A DNA stretch of 64,000 nucleotides from Sulfuriferula thiophila (GTDB taxonomy: Bacteria > Pseudomonadota > Gammaproteobacteria > Burkholderiales > Sulfuriferulaceae): assembly GCF_003864975.1 (NCBI RefSeq), contig NZ_BHGL01000006.1, positions 62,001-126,000 of the forward strand. The letters run 5' to 3'. Made by a program: the position numbers and the translations under genes. Position 1 is the stretch's first letter. The number at the start of each line of letters is the position of its first letter. The notes under the pieces were generated by a model, which saw nothing but the letters and a program-made list of their open reading frames with translations, made no database searches and was not told where the DNA came from. Of the stretch, positions 7,764-16,365 are shown in pieces.

Positions 7764-9662
7764 TCAGTTTTCGGCAGTATCAAGTTCGGCTAAGGTTTCA
7801 TGCAGATTCAGCCAGCGTTCTTCAGCCTCATCTATCATGTTGCCGAGCTCTCCCTGACGCTTGAGCAGCGTTTGCAGTTTGTCGCGCTGAGCCACTTCAT
7901 ACAGGGTGGTGTCGGCCAGTTGCTGGTCGAGTGTGGTTTTTTCGGCTTGCCATTTCGGCAGTTGCTGGTCAAGTTTTTCCAATTCCTTTACGATGGGGCG
8001 GCGTTGCGCGAGTCGTGCCTGGCGTTCCTGTGCCGATTGCTCGCGTTGCTGGCGGCGTTCAAGCTTGTCAGGATTGACGCTGGCTTCCTGCAGACGCTGC
8101 TGGTTGAGCCAGTCGCGGTAATCGTTCAAATCACCATCGAATACTTGCGCCTTGCCATCCGCGACGATCATGAAGCTGTCGCAGGTGGTGGAGAGCAGCG
8201 AGCGGTCGTGCGATACCAATACCACACCGCCCTGATAGCCTTGCAATGCCAGGTTGAGGGCGTGGCGCATGTCCATGTCCAGATGGTTGGTGGGTTCGTC
8301 CAGCAGCAACAGGTTCGGACGTTGCCAGATCAGCAGTGCTAGCGCCAGGCGCGATTTTTCGCCGCCGGAGAATGGACCGCAGGGTGACATGGCTGCGTCG
8401 TTGCGGAAGTCAAAGGTGCCGAGGAAGTCGCGCAATTCCTGCTCGCGGGTATCGGGTGACAGCCGTAACATGTGCTGCAAGGGGGATTCGTCGGGGCGCA
8501 ATTGCTCCAGCTGGTGCTGGGCGAAGTAACCGATGGCGAGCCCTTTGCCTTCGCTGCGGGTGCCGCTAAACGGCTGGATTTCACCGGCGAGTAATTTGAT
8601 CAGTGTGGATTTTCCGGCACCGTTGCGGCCGAGCAGGCCGATGCGTTCACCGCTGCGTACCGCGAGGTTGATATCGGTCAACAGCGGTTGCGCGCCATAG
8701 CCGACGCTGGCGTGGCGGATATCCAGTAGCGGGTCGGGTGCGCTGACCGGATCACGAAAAGTGAAGCTGAATGGCGAGTCGACATGAGCTGCGCTGATGT
8801 CTTCCATGCGTGCCAGCGCCTTGATCCGGCTCTGCGCCTGGCGGGCTTTGGTGGCTTTGGCACGGAAGCGTTCGATGAAGCTTTCCAGATGGGCGCGTTC
8901 GCGCTGCTGCTTGTCGAACATGGCTTGCTGCACCGCCAGATGGGCGGCACGCTGGCGTTCAAAGTCGGAATAGCTGCCGCTATAGAGCTTGATGCCACGG
9001 TTTTCGATGTGCGCAATATGGGTGGTAACTGCATCAAGGAAGTCACGGTCATGCGAAATCAGCAGCAGCGTGCCCGGATAGCTCTTCAGCCAGCCTTCCA
9101 GCCACAGCACCGCATCCAGATCCAGGTGGTTGGTGGGCTCATCCAGCAACAGCAAATCAGAGCGGCTCATCAGCGCTTGCGCCAGATTCAGGCGTACGCG
9201 CCAGCCGCCGGAGAAGTCGGCAACCGGTTTGGCAAAGTCGGTATCGCTGAAGCCCAGACCATGAAGCAATTCCGCAGCGCGCGCCCGGGCGCTGTAGCCA
9301 TCGATTTCGCCCAGTTGTGCATGCAGTTCACCGACACGGTGCCCGTCATTGGCAGCGGTGGCCTGCTCCAGTTCGTGCTCGATTGCACGCAGGCGTTTAT
9401 CGCCATCCATGGCAAATTCCAGAGCCGGTTGCTGCAAGGCCGGAGTGTCCTGGGAGACGTGCGCGATCACCCAGGTATCAGGTAAGCTCAGTTCACCGGA
9501 TTCGGGGTGAAGTTCGCCGAGGAGCAGGGCAAACAGGCTGGATTTGCCGCAGCCGTTGGCACCGGTCAGACCGATTTTCTGGCCGGGGTGAATTTGCAGA
9601 TTGGCTTGCTCAATGAGGACTTTGGCAGCACGGGCGAGGGTGAGTTGTGTAAAACGGATCAC
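7764..9662 (-). CDS. yheS: ABC-F ATPase, YheS-like
   Basis: Soluble protein with two ATP-binding cassettes and no membrane segments. ABC-F proteins act on the ribosome, and YheS belongs to the bacterial housekeeping members. The protein has 632 residues. Seen: first Walker A GANGCGKS at 34-41, first signature DFSGGWRVRL with LLLDEPTNHLDLDAVLWLE, a charged linker containing KATKARQAQSRIKAL, second Walker A GRNGAGKST, second signature PFSGGEKSRL with a second LLLDEPTNHLD, and a C-terminal coiled coil rich in Gln, Arg and Glu from about residue 520. It appears monocistronic: a minus-strand terminator lies upstream (end of the pilus operon) and an inverted repeat follows its stop. Confidence 0.93.
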   Translation of the reverse strand: MIRFTQLTLARAAKVLIEQANLQIHPGQKIGLTGANGCGKSSLFALLLGELHPESGELSLPDTWVIAHVSQDTPALQQPALEFAMDGDKRLRAIEHELEQATAANDGHRVGELHAQLGEIDGYSARARAAELLHGLGFSDTDFAKPVADFSGGWRVRLNLAQALMSRSDLLLLDEPTNHLDLDAVLWLEGWLKSYPGTLLLISHDRDFLDAVTTHIAHIENRGIKLYSGSYSDFERQRAAHLAVQQAMFDKQQRERAHLESFIERFRAKATKARQAQSRIKALARMEDISAAHVDSPFSFTFRDPVSAPDPLLDIRHASVGYGAQPLLTDINLAVRSGERIGLLGRNGAGKSTLIKLLAGEIQPFSGTRSEGKGLAIGYFAQHQLEQLRPDESPLQHMLRLSPDTREQELRDFLGTFDFRNDAAMSPCGPFSGGEKSRLALALLIWQRPNLLLLDEPTNHLDMDMRHALNLALQGYQGGVVLVSHDRSLLSTTCDSFMIVADGKAQVFDGDLNDYRDWLNQQRLQEASVNPDKLERRQQREQSAQERQARLAQRRPIVKELEKLDQQLPKWQAEKTTLDQQLADTTLYEVAQRDKLQTLLKRQGELGNMIDEAEERWLNLHETLAELDTAEN

Positions 9663-9725
9663 GGTAATCAGCTACGGAAATCGAAAGATGTAATTGTACG
9701 CTGCTCGGTAGGGACTCAGGCAACT

Positions 9726-9755
9726 GATAAAAAAGAGGGCGTCCGAAGACGCCCT
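9726..9755 (-). terminator. Terminator at the end of the MSHA pilus operon
   Basis: Read on the minus strand, an 8-bp stem AGGGCGTC/GACGCCCT with a TTCG tetraloop (9755-9736) is followed by CTTTTTTATC. It stops transcripts coming from mshN before they enter the ABC-F gene. Confidence 0.85.
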
Positions 9756-9888
9756 AAATACCGCATGGAGGATGAAAACGGTGCATAAACCAACAACGAA
9801 AATTTATGCCCCACTCTTTACATAGCAATGAGCGTGCCATGATTAATTGTATTAATAAACAGTATGTTGTGTTTTTTATGGCGATGAC

Positions 9889-9913
9889 TGTCGGCACCTG
9901 TATAGTGCCGACA
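9889..9913. repeat. 9-bp inverted repeat downstream of mshN
   Basis: TGTCGGCAC (9889-9897) is complementary to GTGCCGACA (9905-9913) with a 7-bp loop. It lies about 30 bp after the mshN stop and has no T run on the minus strand. The remaining intergenic sequence from 9663 to 9942 holds the terminator listed separately and nothing else I recognise. Confidence 0.5.
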
Positions 9914-9942
9914 CAGTGGAGTTCATCCTTTTTGGTGCATGC

Positions 9943-10983
9943 TCAGGATAATTGCTGGTTTACGAATGCGAGCAAATCCGGACTCAGGTTGTTAGTCGCT
10001 TTGGCTCGGGTAAACGCTTCACGCGCTTTGTCCGGTTGATTGTCGGCTTTCAGGGAAATGCCCAGGCCCATCCACCACACGCCAGATTGCGGCGCCTTTT
10101 TCAGCGCGACAATATAGTGCTCAATTGCCGATTTATGGCGTCCGTTACGCTGCAATAATGCGGCGAGAAATGCCTGATAATCCGCCTGTTCGCTTGCATA
10201 AGGCAAGCTGCGCTCCAGCGTGGCGATGCCATCAGTGATGCTGCCGCGCTCGACTTGCAGGCGTGCCAGTATCATCGCCAGATCGGTCTGGTCGGCATCG
10301 AGGGCGATACCATCCTGCAAACGACGCTCGGCTTCTGCCATGCGTTTATTCTCAATCAGCAGTCCGACCAGTGTCAGTCTGGCGGCATGGTGGTGCGGAT
10401 CAAGCGACAAGGCTAGGCTGAAACTTTCCATGCCTTCATTAATGTGGCCTTGCTGCGTCAGTGTCAGTGCCTTGCGGTATTCGTTTTCGGCCAGTTGGGC
10501 AGTCGTCAGTGGTTTGAGCTGTTTGCTGATGCTGCTGTTAGCAGTAATCTGCACAGGATCATTGAGCGGTACTGGTTTGCTCGGTAATACGCTGGGGTTA
10601 GGATTGCTGATACCCAATGACAGTGTCAGCGAGGGTGTTAGGGTCGGTATAGTGCTAGCCAGAGTTGGCTGAGCTACTGCCGCTACGGGTACGGCAGGCG
10701 GTGGAGCTACTGTCGGAGCCGGTTTGGTTACTGCAGGTACAGCAGCTTGTATGGCGTGGCGCATGATCGGCGGCGTGACGGGTTGCGCTGTATTTGGCCG
10801 GCTGTGCCACCATAACCATGCTGCAGCGTTAATAGCGATAAGGCTGGTCAGGCTGACCCAGAACCAGATTGGTATTCCTTTTTTCCGGGGTTGCAGCGGA
10901 ATGGCGGTAACCTGGCTGAGGGTATCCGCGGTGGGTGCCTGCCGCTGTGCCAGGTCTTGCAACATCTGATTGATTAGACTCAT
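9943..10983 (-). CDS. mshN: MSHA biogenesis protein MshN (TPR protein)
   Basis: Inner-membrane protein of the MSHA pilus assembly machine, with 346 residues. Seen: a short cytoplasmic N-terminus beginning MSLINQMLQDLAQRQ, one membrane segment at about 37-59, a proline/alanine-rich stretch at about 65-150, and tetratricopeptide-like helical repeats from about 160 to the end, for example YRKALTLTQQGHINEGMESFSLALSLDP. It overlaps mshM by 4 bp (ATGA), so translation is probably coupled. In this locus it is the last gene, followed by a terminator. The TPR domain likely contacts other assembly proteins; no enzyme motif is present. Confidence 0.88.
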   Translation of the reverse strand: MSLINQMLQDLAQRQAPTADTLSQVTAIPLQPRKKGIPIWFWVSLTSLIAINAAAWLWWHSRPNTAQPVTPPIMRHAIQAAVPAVTKPAPTVAPPPAVPVAAVAQPTLASTIPTLTPSLTLSLGISNPNPSVLPSKPVPLNDPVQITANSSISKQLKPLTTAQLAENEYRKALTLTQQGHINEGMESFSLALSLDPHHHAARLTLVGLLIENKRMAEAERRLQDGIALDADQTDLAMILARLQVERGSITDGIATLERSLPYASEQADYQAFLAALLQRNGRHKSAIEHYIVALKKAPQSGVWWMGLGISLKADNQPDKAREAFTRAKATNNLSPDLLAFVNQQLS

Positions 10984-11894
10984 TTAAGTATGACCCATCC
11001 AAATCCGGTAGCGAGCATGATGAAGGCGATCGCCAGGTAATACCGGTAATGTACGATTTGCTGTGCGGCTTCAGTGTCCTCGGCAGCGATGCTGATCTGC
11101 CTTGCGCCGATTTGATACTCGCCAGTGCCGAAGCTCAGCATCATGGCTTTATGGGCGAGGATGTTGATCAGACGGGGTATGCCGCCACTGGCATGATGCA
11201 GGGCCTGCAAGGCTCGTCGAGTGAACACAGGTGGGCCCTGATAGCCGGCAGTGTGCAGGCGATGCGCCACATATTGTCCTAGTTCAGCGAGGTTGAGCGT
11301 GCCTAGCTGATAGTGGAAGCTGATACGCTGATTCAGTTGGCGTATGCTGTGGTGCTGTAATTTCTGATCCAGTTCAGGCTGTCCGAGCAGGATGATTTGC
11401 AGCAATTTGCGTTTTTCGGTTTCCAGATTGGTGAGCAGGCGCAGCGCTTCCAGCGTTTCGATGGGCATGGCCTGAGCCTCATCCAGACACAGTATGACCT
11501 GCTGACCCTGATTGGCGCAGGCCAGCAGCGCTTGCGTAATGGATTTGAGCAGCTGGTGTTGCTCGATATTGGCTGCCGGGCTGAAGCCTAGCTCTTCGGC
11601 GAGCGCCAGCATCAGGCTGTGCGGCGTCAGATAGGGGTTTGGAATGTATGCGGTGACAAATTGCGGGGTGGGTTGCGTGGCGTTGATATGCTCGATGTGA
11701 GCCAGAAATTGGCGGCACAGTAAGGTTTTTCCGGTCCCAACTTCACCGGTGATCTTGATGAAGCCCTCGCCGGTGCTGATGGCAACCAGCAAGGTATTCA
11801 ACGCCGCCTGATGGTGGCTGTTGGCTAAAAAGTAACTGGTATCCGGGGTGAGGGTAAACGGATACTCGCGCAAGCCGAAGTGTTCAAGGTACAT
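10980..11894 (-). CDS. mshM: MSHA biogenesis ATPase MshM (ExeA-like)
   Basis: AAA-type ATPase of the ExeA/GspA family, thought to help secretin insertion through the peptidoglycan. The protein has 304 residues. Seen: MYLEHFGLREYPFTLTPD start typical of the family, Walker A GEVGTGKT at 50-57, the Walker B-like LCLDEAQ, a sensor region around LLTNLETEKRKLLQIILLGQPEL, and a predicted C-terminal membrane segment in the last 22 residues (LAIAFIMLATGFGWVIL). It starts 5 bp after the mshL stop and overlaps mshN by 4 bp. Confidence 0.92.
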   Translation of the reverse strand: MYLEHFGLREYPFTLTPDTSYFLANSHHQAALNTLLVAISTGEGFIKITGEVGTGKTLLCRQFLAHIEHINATQPTPQFVTAYIPNPYLTPHSLMLALAEELGFSPAANIEQHQLLKSITQALLACANQGQQVILCLDEAQAMPIETLEALRLLTNLETEKRKLLQIILLGQPELDQKLQHHSIRQLNQRISFHYQLGTLNLAELGQYVAHRLHTAGYQGPPVFTRRALQALHHASGGIPRLINILAHKAMMLSFGTGEYQIGARQISIAAEDTEAAQQIVHYRYYLAIAFIMLATGFGWVILK

Positions 11895-11899
11895 GACAC

Positions 11900-13624
11900 T
11901 CAGCTGCCACCGCGTTGCATGTTCTGGATGCGCTCGCGGCTTTGTAATACATCCTGGGTCCAGTCGCTGCCGCCCTTAACCACTGTGGTCTTAAGCAGGA
12001 TCACCAGTTCGCGCTTTTGCGAAATACGATTGGTATGTTTGAACAGCGAGCCGAGTAACGGTACGCTGCCCAGTCCCGGCACTTCGGTTTTGTCATCGGT
12101 GCTGGCTTCGCGCATCAGGCCGCCGATGGCCACGATGCTGCCGTCCTGCACCCGCACCACGCTGTCGGTTTCGGAGATGGTGCTGGATGCCAGTGGTAGC
12201 GTCAACGTGCCCAACGACTGGCCGAGGTTTATCACTTTATTTTTTTCGGTCACATTGCTCACCGAAGGATGAATGTGCAGGGTGATAAGACCTTCATCCG
12301 AGATTTGCGGGGTCACATCCAGCGCGATACCTGAGAAGAACGGGCGCAGTGTCACATTCGGCGTGGCCGTATTGGTTGCACTGCCGGTACTGGTTACCGT
12401 GGAGGTGACATTGGTGACGAAGAATTCGTCAGTACCGACTTTCAGTATCGCCATCTGGTTATTCAAGGTAGCTATGCGCGGGCTGGAAAGCACACGGGCT
12501 GTGCCCTGGGTATCGAGGAAATTCAGTAAAGCAGCAAAGTTATCGGATTGTGCGGCCACATTAAGCAAGCCCGCGCTGGTGTTGATGGCAGTGGACATGC
12601 CGGCAGAGAATATGCTGGCCAGCGTGCTATTGGCGACGGGTGTGCCACCGGGTACGCCAAAACTAGCGGGATCGGCACCCACCGAGAATCGGCTTTGTCC
12701 GTTGCGGTTGAATGCTGCCCAGTTAATGCCGGTTTGAAAACCATCATTCAACTGCACTTCGATAATTTTTGCTTCGAGCATGACCTGGCGGTCAACGGCC
12801 AGTTGCATGGCTTTAAGGTAGTTTTCCACCTGGTGAATTTCCACCGGCATGGCGTGGATCAGCAGGACACCTGATTGCGGATTGACCACCACATTGCGGC
12901 CATCTTTATCGCCGATAATGGTAGATAACGAGGTTTTGAGGTCGCCCCAGAAATCAGTTTCGATCGAGGTGGTAATTTTACTGGTTTCGATTGCGCGGCT
13001 GTTAGCTGCGCCCGGTGTTGTGGTGGGGATCGCGCCGGGTACTGCTCCCGGTGTGATGGGGCCGTCACTGACAGAGCCTGAAGTCACGCGGATGTCAGAG
13101 CTGCCCTTGCGGTGGCCGGCAATGTAATTGAGCTTGAACACCCGGGTCTGCATGGTCATCGGCTGGATGAAAATGCGGCTGCCGTCCACTTTGTAATCAT
13201 AGCCGTAAAGCTCGCGGATGGCATCCAGTGCTTCAAACACCGTCACGTTTTTAAGATTGACGGACAAATTCCCGGTCAGATCAGGCGGGATCAGCATGCT
13301 GTAAGGCGTGCCGGAGACAATGCCCATGAACACCTGGCTGGCAGGCGCATTGTTGATAACCAGATCAAATCGTTGTTCTATCGGCTTGGCTGCTTTCGGC
13401 AAGGCAATTTGCAAAGGCGGTAATAAGGCCGCATTTACGGCCGCAGGCTGCATTTTTAACGGGGTTTTGCTTGAGGCAGCAGCTTGGTCCAACTCAGTGT
13501 TGATGTGTGCCTGAGTGTTATCGGCTTTGGGTTGCAGTGCGGCGCAGCCGGTCAGATTGAGCACCAGTACAGCCAGTAAACCGGATAAGTAACGGGTAGG
13601 GGTAAGTGAGCGGCGTGTGTTCAT
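11900..13624 (-). CDS. mshL: MSHA outer-membrane secretin MshL
   Basis: Forms the outer-membrane channel through which the pilus leaves the cell. The protein has 574 residues. Seen: a lipoprotein signal ending LNLTGC with the lipidated cysteine at residue 27, an STN-like short domain at about 90-150 (NNAPASQVFMGIVSGTPYS), a Ser/Thr/Gly-rich linker, and a C-terminal secretin domain containing VLSSPRIATLNNQMA and a final block with SQKRELVILLKTTVV. AAAGGTAG precedes the ATG. It lies between mshK (10 bp upstream) and mshM, the same neighbours as in other MSHA loci. Confidence 0.94.
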   Translation of the reverse strand: MNTRRSLTPTRYLSGLLAVLVLNLTGCAALQPKADNTQAHINTELDQAAASSKTPLKMQPAAVNAALLPPLQIALPKAAKPIEQRFDLVINNAPASQVFMGIVSGTPYSMLIPPDLTGNLSVNLKNVTVFEALDAIRELYGYDYKVDGSRIFIQPMTMQTRVFKLNYIAGHRKGSSDIRVTSGSVSDGPITPGAVPGAIPTTTPGAANSRAIETSKITTSIETDFWGDLKTSLSTIIGDKDGRNVVVNPQSGVLLIHAMPVEIHQVENYLKAMQLAVDRQVMLEAKIIEVQLNDGFQTGINWAAFNRNGQSRFSVGADPASFGVPGGTPVANSTLASIFSAGMSTAINTSAGLLNVAAQSDNFAALLNFLDTQGTARVLSSPRIATLNNQMAILKVGTDEFFVTNVTSTVTSTGSATNTATPNVTLRPFFSGIALDVTPQISDEGLITLHIHPSVSNVTEKNKVINLGQSLGTLTLPLASSTISETDSVVRVQDGSIVAIGGLMREASTDDKTEVPGLGSVPLLGSLFKHTNRISQKRELVILLKTTVVKGGSDWTQDVLQSRERIQNMQRGGS

Positions 13625-13634
13625 GATTCTACCT

Positions 13635-14021
13635 TTAATTGCGGTGAACCGACGGTTGGTGGGTCGATTTTGCGGGTGGGTGCATGCGTTTCTCTACATT
13701 GGGAAACAGTTTCAAGGCTGTGAGTCCGGTAGCGGATTTAACAATGACCGCGTTTTCTGTAATTTTCACAATACGACCTTCACTGAGTGTATCGCCCGGC
13801 TTGACCATGGTGCCGTTTACCATCGCATAGCGCTGGCTGCCGCGAATGGTAATGGACTGTATCGCTGATCCGGTCGTAGCATTGCCATTTGGGCCAACTG
13901 TGGCGATAGAGGCAGGCGGTTGCGTCGGGTCGTGCGGCATATCAGCAAAGCTGGTGGCAGCAAGGCCTGATAACAATGCAGTGCATACCCAGCGGGTGAG
14001 CAAGCTTAAATACTGAGCCAT
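13635..14021 (-). CDS. mshK: MSHA biogenesis protein MshK
   Basis: Small periplasmic protein that probably resembles PilP/GspC and links the inner-membrane complex to the secretin. The protein has 128 residues with a signal peptide ending near SFA (residue 26), then the DPTQPP motif at 31-36 that is typical of MshK, and a compact domain with QSITIRGSQRYAMVNG and KPGDTLSEGRIVKI. It overlaps the end of mshJ by 16 bp. Assignment rests on the short motifs and position rather than on long similarity. Confidence 0.85.
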   Translation of the reverse strand: MAQYLSLLTRWVCTALLSGLAATSFADMPHDPTQPPASIATVGPNGNATTGSAIQSITIRGSQRYAMVNGTMVKPGDTLSEGRIVKITENAVIVKSATGLTALKLFPNVEKRMHPPAKSTHQPSVHRN

Positions 14022-14725
14022 GCTTTATCCTGACTTAATGTGTAGAGGCGTAGCGTAAGGCTGACGGTTTGGTCTTTATCTACGCTGAGCGCTGCTTTGC
14101 CCCAGAACATGCGCCACGGCAAGGCCTCGACTGCGCTCAAATAGCGGGTGAGATCAAGGTAGCTGCCGGTCACGGTGATTTCTACACCGTGTTTATAAAT
14201 GTGGTTGGCGGTTTCAGTCGGACTGGCTGCATCGGACTTGGCAGTTGTAGAGGCTTTACTGTCTGCACTGGTGTCGGTATCGGATTTGGCATTCAGGATT
14301 TCAACGGGCAGTGTTTTCAGCGTGACCAGGTGTACGTTCTGGTTATGACGCAGGATGTTTTCCAGCAGCGTCGACATTTGTTGCGGTGCGACCAGTTTGC
14401 TCTGGATGTCATCCAGGGTTTTGCCGCTATCGGTGGCCTGGTTGCGCAACTGCGCCAGTTTGACCTGTAGCGCGATGTCCGGATTGGTGCTGCCGGCTTT
14501 GAGCAACTCCTGGATTTGCGCTTGCATCGCTGCGGTGGCTTGTTGCGATTGCACAATTTGCTCGGCTAATTGCTTCTGATGGGCGAGTTGCGGGTTGATC
14601 AGCAGCGTGTTGATGATGGTTACGATGACCACGACCACAGCGGCGAATACCATGATGCGCTCGCGCATGCTCAGGACATCGATGCGGTTAGCCAGATTCT
14701 GCCAGTGGGCTTTTAATGCTTTCAT
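14006..14725 (-). CDS. mshJ: MSHA biogenesis protein MshJ (PilO-like)
   Basis: Inner-membrane assembly protein equivalent to PilO/GspM. The protein has 239 residues. Seen: one membrane helix at about 24-43 (IMVFAAVVVVIVTIINTLLI), a Gln-rich coiled coil at about 45-130, a Ser/Thr/Ala/Asp-rich linker at about 160-190, and a C-terminal ferredoxin-like segment (GVEITVTGSYLDLTRYLSAVEALPWRMFW style). Its start overlaps the preceding PilN-like gene by 4 bp and its end overlaps mshK by 16 bp, so the I-to-K genes are translationally coupled. Confidence 0.88.
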   Translation of the reverse strand: MKALKAHWQNLANRIDVLSMRERIMVFAAVVVVIVTIINTLLINPQLAHQKQLAEQIVQSQQATAAMQAQIQELLKAGSTNPDIALQVKLAQLRNQATDSGKTLDDIQSKLVAPQQMSTLLENILRHNQNVHLVTLKTLPVEILNAKSDTDTSADSKASTTAKSDAASPTETANHIYKHGVEITVTGSYLDLTRYLSAVEALPWRMFWGKAALSVDKDQTVSLTLRLYTLSQDKAWLSI

Positions 14726-15360
14726 TTAGCTGGCTCCGCTTTGCTGTTGCCCAAAGTGAATTCGATATACGGCAAAGGCAAGCCGGGGGTGCCGGTGCTG
14801 GTTGTCGGTGTATCCGGATGGCGCATGTCGAGCGCGGCAAAGTGCACACCGGCAAACACAGGTTCAAATTTCAGGTGCTGGATCAGCAGCGGGACTGATG
14901 CCGGTTGCAAGGCGCGACCGCTGATGGTGATCTGATTGCCGTTGCCGATAACTTCGAACCCGGTTAGCCATAAACCACTGACTGTCTGGCGGGATAAGGC
15001 CTTGAAATACTCGGAAAAGCCTGTCTGGTTGCCTAACTCGCCTTGTTGTAGCAGATCCAGAATAACCTGACGTGCGCGCACATCCTGTTCGGCTTTGGCT
15101 ACTGCATCGGTTAACAGCGGGTCAGGCTTGCGTGCGGCCATTGTGGTGGCGAGCGTAGTCAGCTGCCGTTGTGCGGCTTCGTGCATCTGCACCATTTGTC
15201 CGGCCTGTTTTGTCAGTGCGCGAGTCTGATACGCCAGATAAGCGTAAAACACGGCGCAGCCCAGCAGGATAAGGCCCAGGGATTGGGCCATGGTGACAGC
15301 AGAAAAGTATTTTTCCTGTTTGCGGAACAGCGGGTTGCATAAATTGATCTGTTGACTCAC
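14722..15360 (-). CDS. PilN-like MSHA assembly protein (second MshI-type gene)
   Basis: A 212-residue bitopic protein starting MSQQINLCNPLFRKQEKYFS. The INL...P segment is the conserved cytoplasmic tail with which PilN binds PilM. A membrane helix follows at about 24-44, then a coiled coil and a ferredoxin-like periplasmic domain (GLWLTGFEVIGNGNQITISGRA). It overlaps mshI by 4 bp upstream and mshJ by 4 bp downstream, which places it as the PilN equivalent between the PilM-like and PilO-like proteins. Some MSHA annotations call such genes mshI2; I leave the symbol blank. Confidence 0.85.
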   Translation of the reverse strand: MSQQINLCNPLFRKQEKYFSAVTMAQSLGLILLGCAVFYAYLAYQTRALTKQAGQMVQMHEAAQRQLTTLATTMAARKPDPLLTDAVAKAEQDVRARQVILDLLQQGELGNQTGFSEYFKALSRQTVSGLWLTGFEVIGNGNQITISGRALQPASVPLLIQHLKFEPVFAGVHFAALDMRHPDTPTTSTGTPGLPLPYIEFTLGNSKAEPAK

Positions 15361-16301
15361 AGGGCTTTATCCTCATGCCGTAATGCTGCGCCCAGGCTCA
15401 TCCAGAAACGGGATTGCTGTTCGGTCTGCTGTAATTCCGGGGTGAGGTCGAATACTGCGGCCAAGTCGAGGATTTCCACGGGGATATACAGGTTGCTGGA
15501 GAGGTAGGCCAACAATGCCGAGATTTCCGGTGAGGCGGGTGCCAATACCAGTTTGGCCAGACTGATAAACGGGTACTGGCGGTCGATGTGGTCAAACGTG
15601 CGTTGCAATTCCAGGGTGAGCTTCTCGAATAGCTGTTCCTGATATTCGGTGTTGGGAGTGCCGATCTGGATAAGATTAATATCCAGCCGACGTGACAGAT
15701 ACAGTTCGCCATTAAAGCTGATGGTCAGCAAGCTACCAGCCTGATCAACGGATAGCAGCGCCAGGCCGCGATCAGCAGGCGCAATCTGAGTCGTAATATT
15801 ACGTTGTGCCAGTTCCGGGATATCGATCACTTTAAGCGGGATTTGTACGCTGTCGAACATCGCCTGGCGTTGCGCGATAAGCTGGTTGCGAGCGGCGACA
15901 ACGTACATCATCGCTTTGCGTGCCGGGGCATTTTTATCCACGGGGATATCGAGTACGTCGATGGTGGCATCATCCACATGGTAGTCGAGCATATCTTTGA
16001 GCAGCCAGCGTACTGCGGTTTTTAGCTCTTCCTGTGGCACACCGGGGGTTTCGACTGTCAATAACTGGTATTCGCCGGCACTGAGTAAATGGCTGCAGTC
16101 GTAGCGTTTGGTCTGCAGTTCTTTGTGGATATTGGACAGCAATACGGATGTTTCCAACTGTGCCAGCGGATAAAACTTAGCCAGCGCTACTTTGGGCTTG
16201 GCATGGGCGGTTTGCGTGACACGGGTGACACAAATGCCGTCGGCCTGCAGCTCAAAAACCATCCCGCCCTGTGTTTTTTTGATTTTTGAGAAAAGCCCCA
16301 T
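15357..16301 (-). CDS. mshI: MSHA biogenesis protein MshI (PilM-like)
   Basis: Cytoplasmic actin-fold protein of the pilus alignment complex. The protein has 314 residues and no membrane segment or signal. Its N-terminus MGLFSKIKKTQGGMVFELQADGI resembles PilM/MshI, and it contains the block ELKTAVRWLLKDMLDYHVDDA characteristic of MshI. It is the first gene of a coupled series (4-bp overlap with the next gene). A 64-bp spacer separates it from mshQ and contains a TTGACA promoter candidate, so the assembly genes mshI to mshN may be transcribed independently of the pilin genes. Confidence 0.87.
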   Translation of the reverse strand: MGLFSKIKKTQGGMVFELQADGICVTRVTQTAHAKPKVALAKFYPLAQLETSVLLSNIHKELQTKRYDCSHLLSAGEYQLLTVETPGVPQEELKTAVRWLLKDMLDYHVDDATIDVLDIPVDKNAPARKAMMYVVAARNQLIAQRQAMFDSVQIPLKVIDIPELAQRNITTQIAPADRGLALLSVDQAGSLLTISFNGELYLSRRLDINLIQIGTPNTEYQEQLFEKLTLELQRTFDHIDRQYPFISLAKLVLAPASPEISALLAYLSSNLYIPVEILDLAAVFDLTPELQQTEQQSRFWMSLGAALRHEDKAL

Positions 16302-16331
16302 TTTTATCTATTTTTTTAAGTAATTGTATGA

Positions 16332-16360
16332 AAATTAAAGCAAATGCATGAAGTTGTCAA
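16332..16360 (-). promoter_or_regulatory. Candidate internal promoter before mshI
   Basis: On the minus strand, a consensus TTGACA (16360-16355), a 17-bp spacer and TAATTT (16337-16332) lie about 30 bp before the mshI start in an AT-rich gap after mshQ. The -10 is weak. Confidence 0.45.
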
Positions 16361-16365
16361 TTAGC

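Noticed and set aside
8784-9485. 233-codon open frame opposite the ABC-F gene
   Set aside because: Its composition mirrors the antisense of conserved ATPase motifs, and no start signals are visible.
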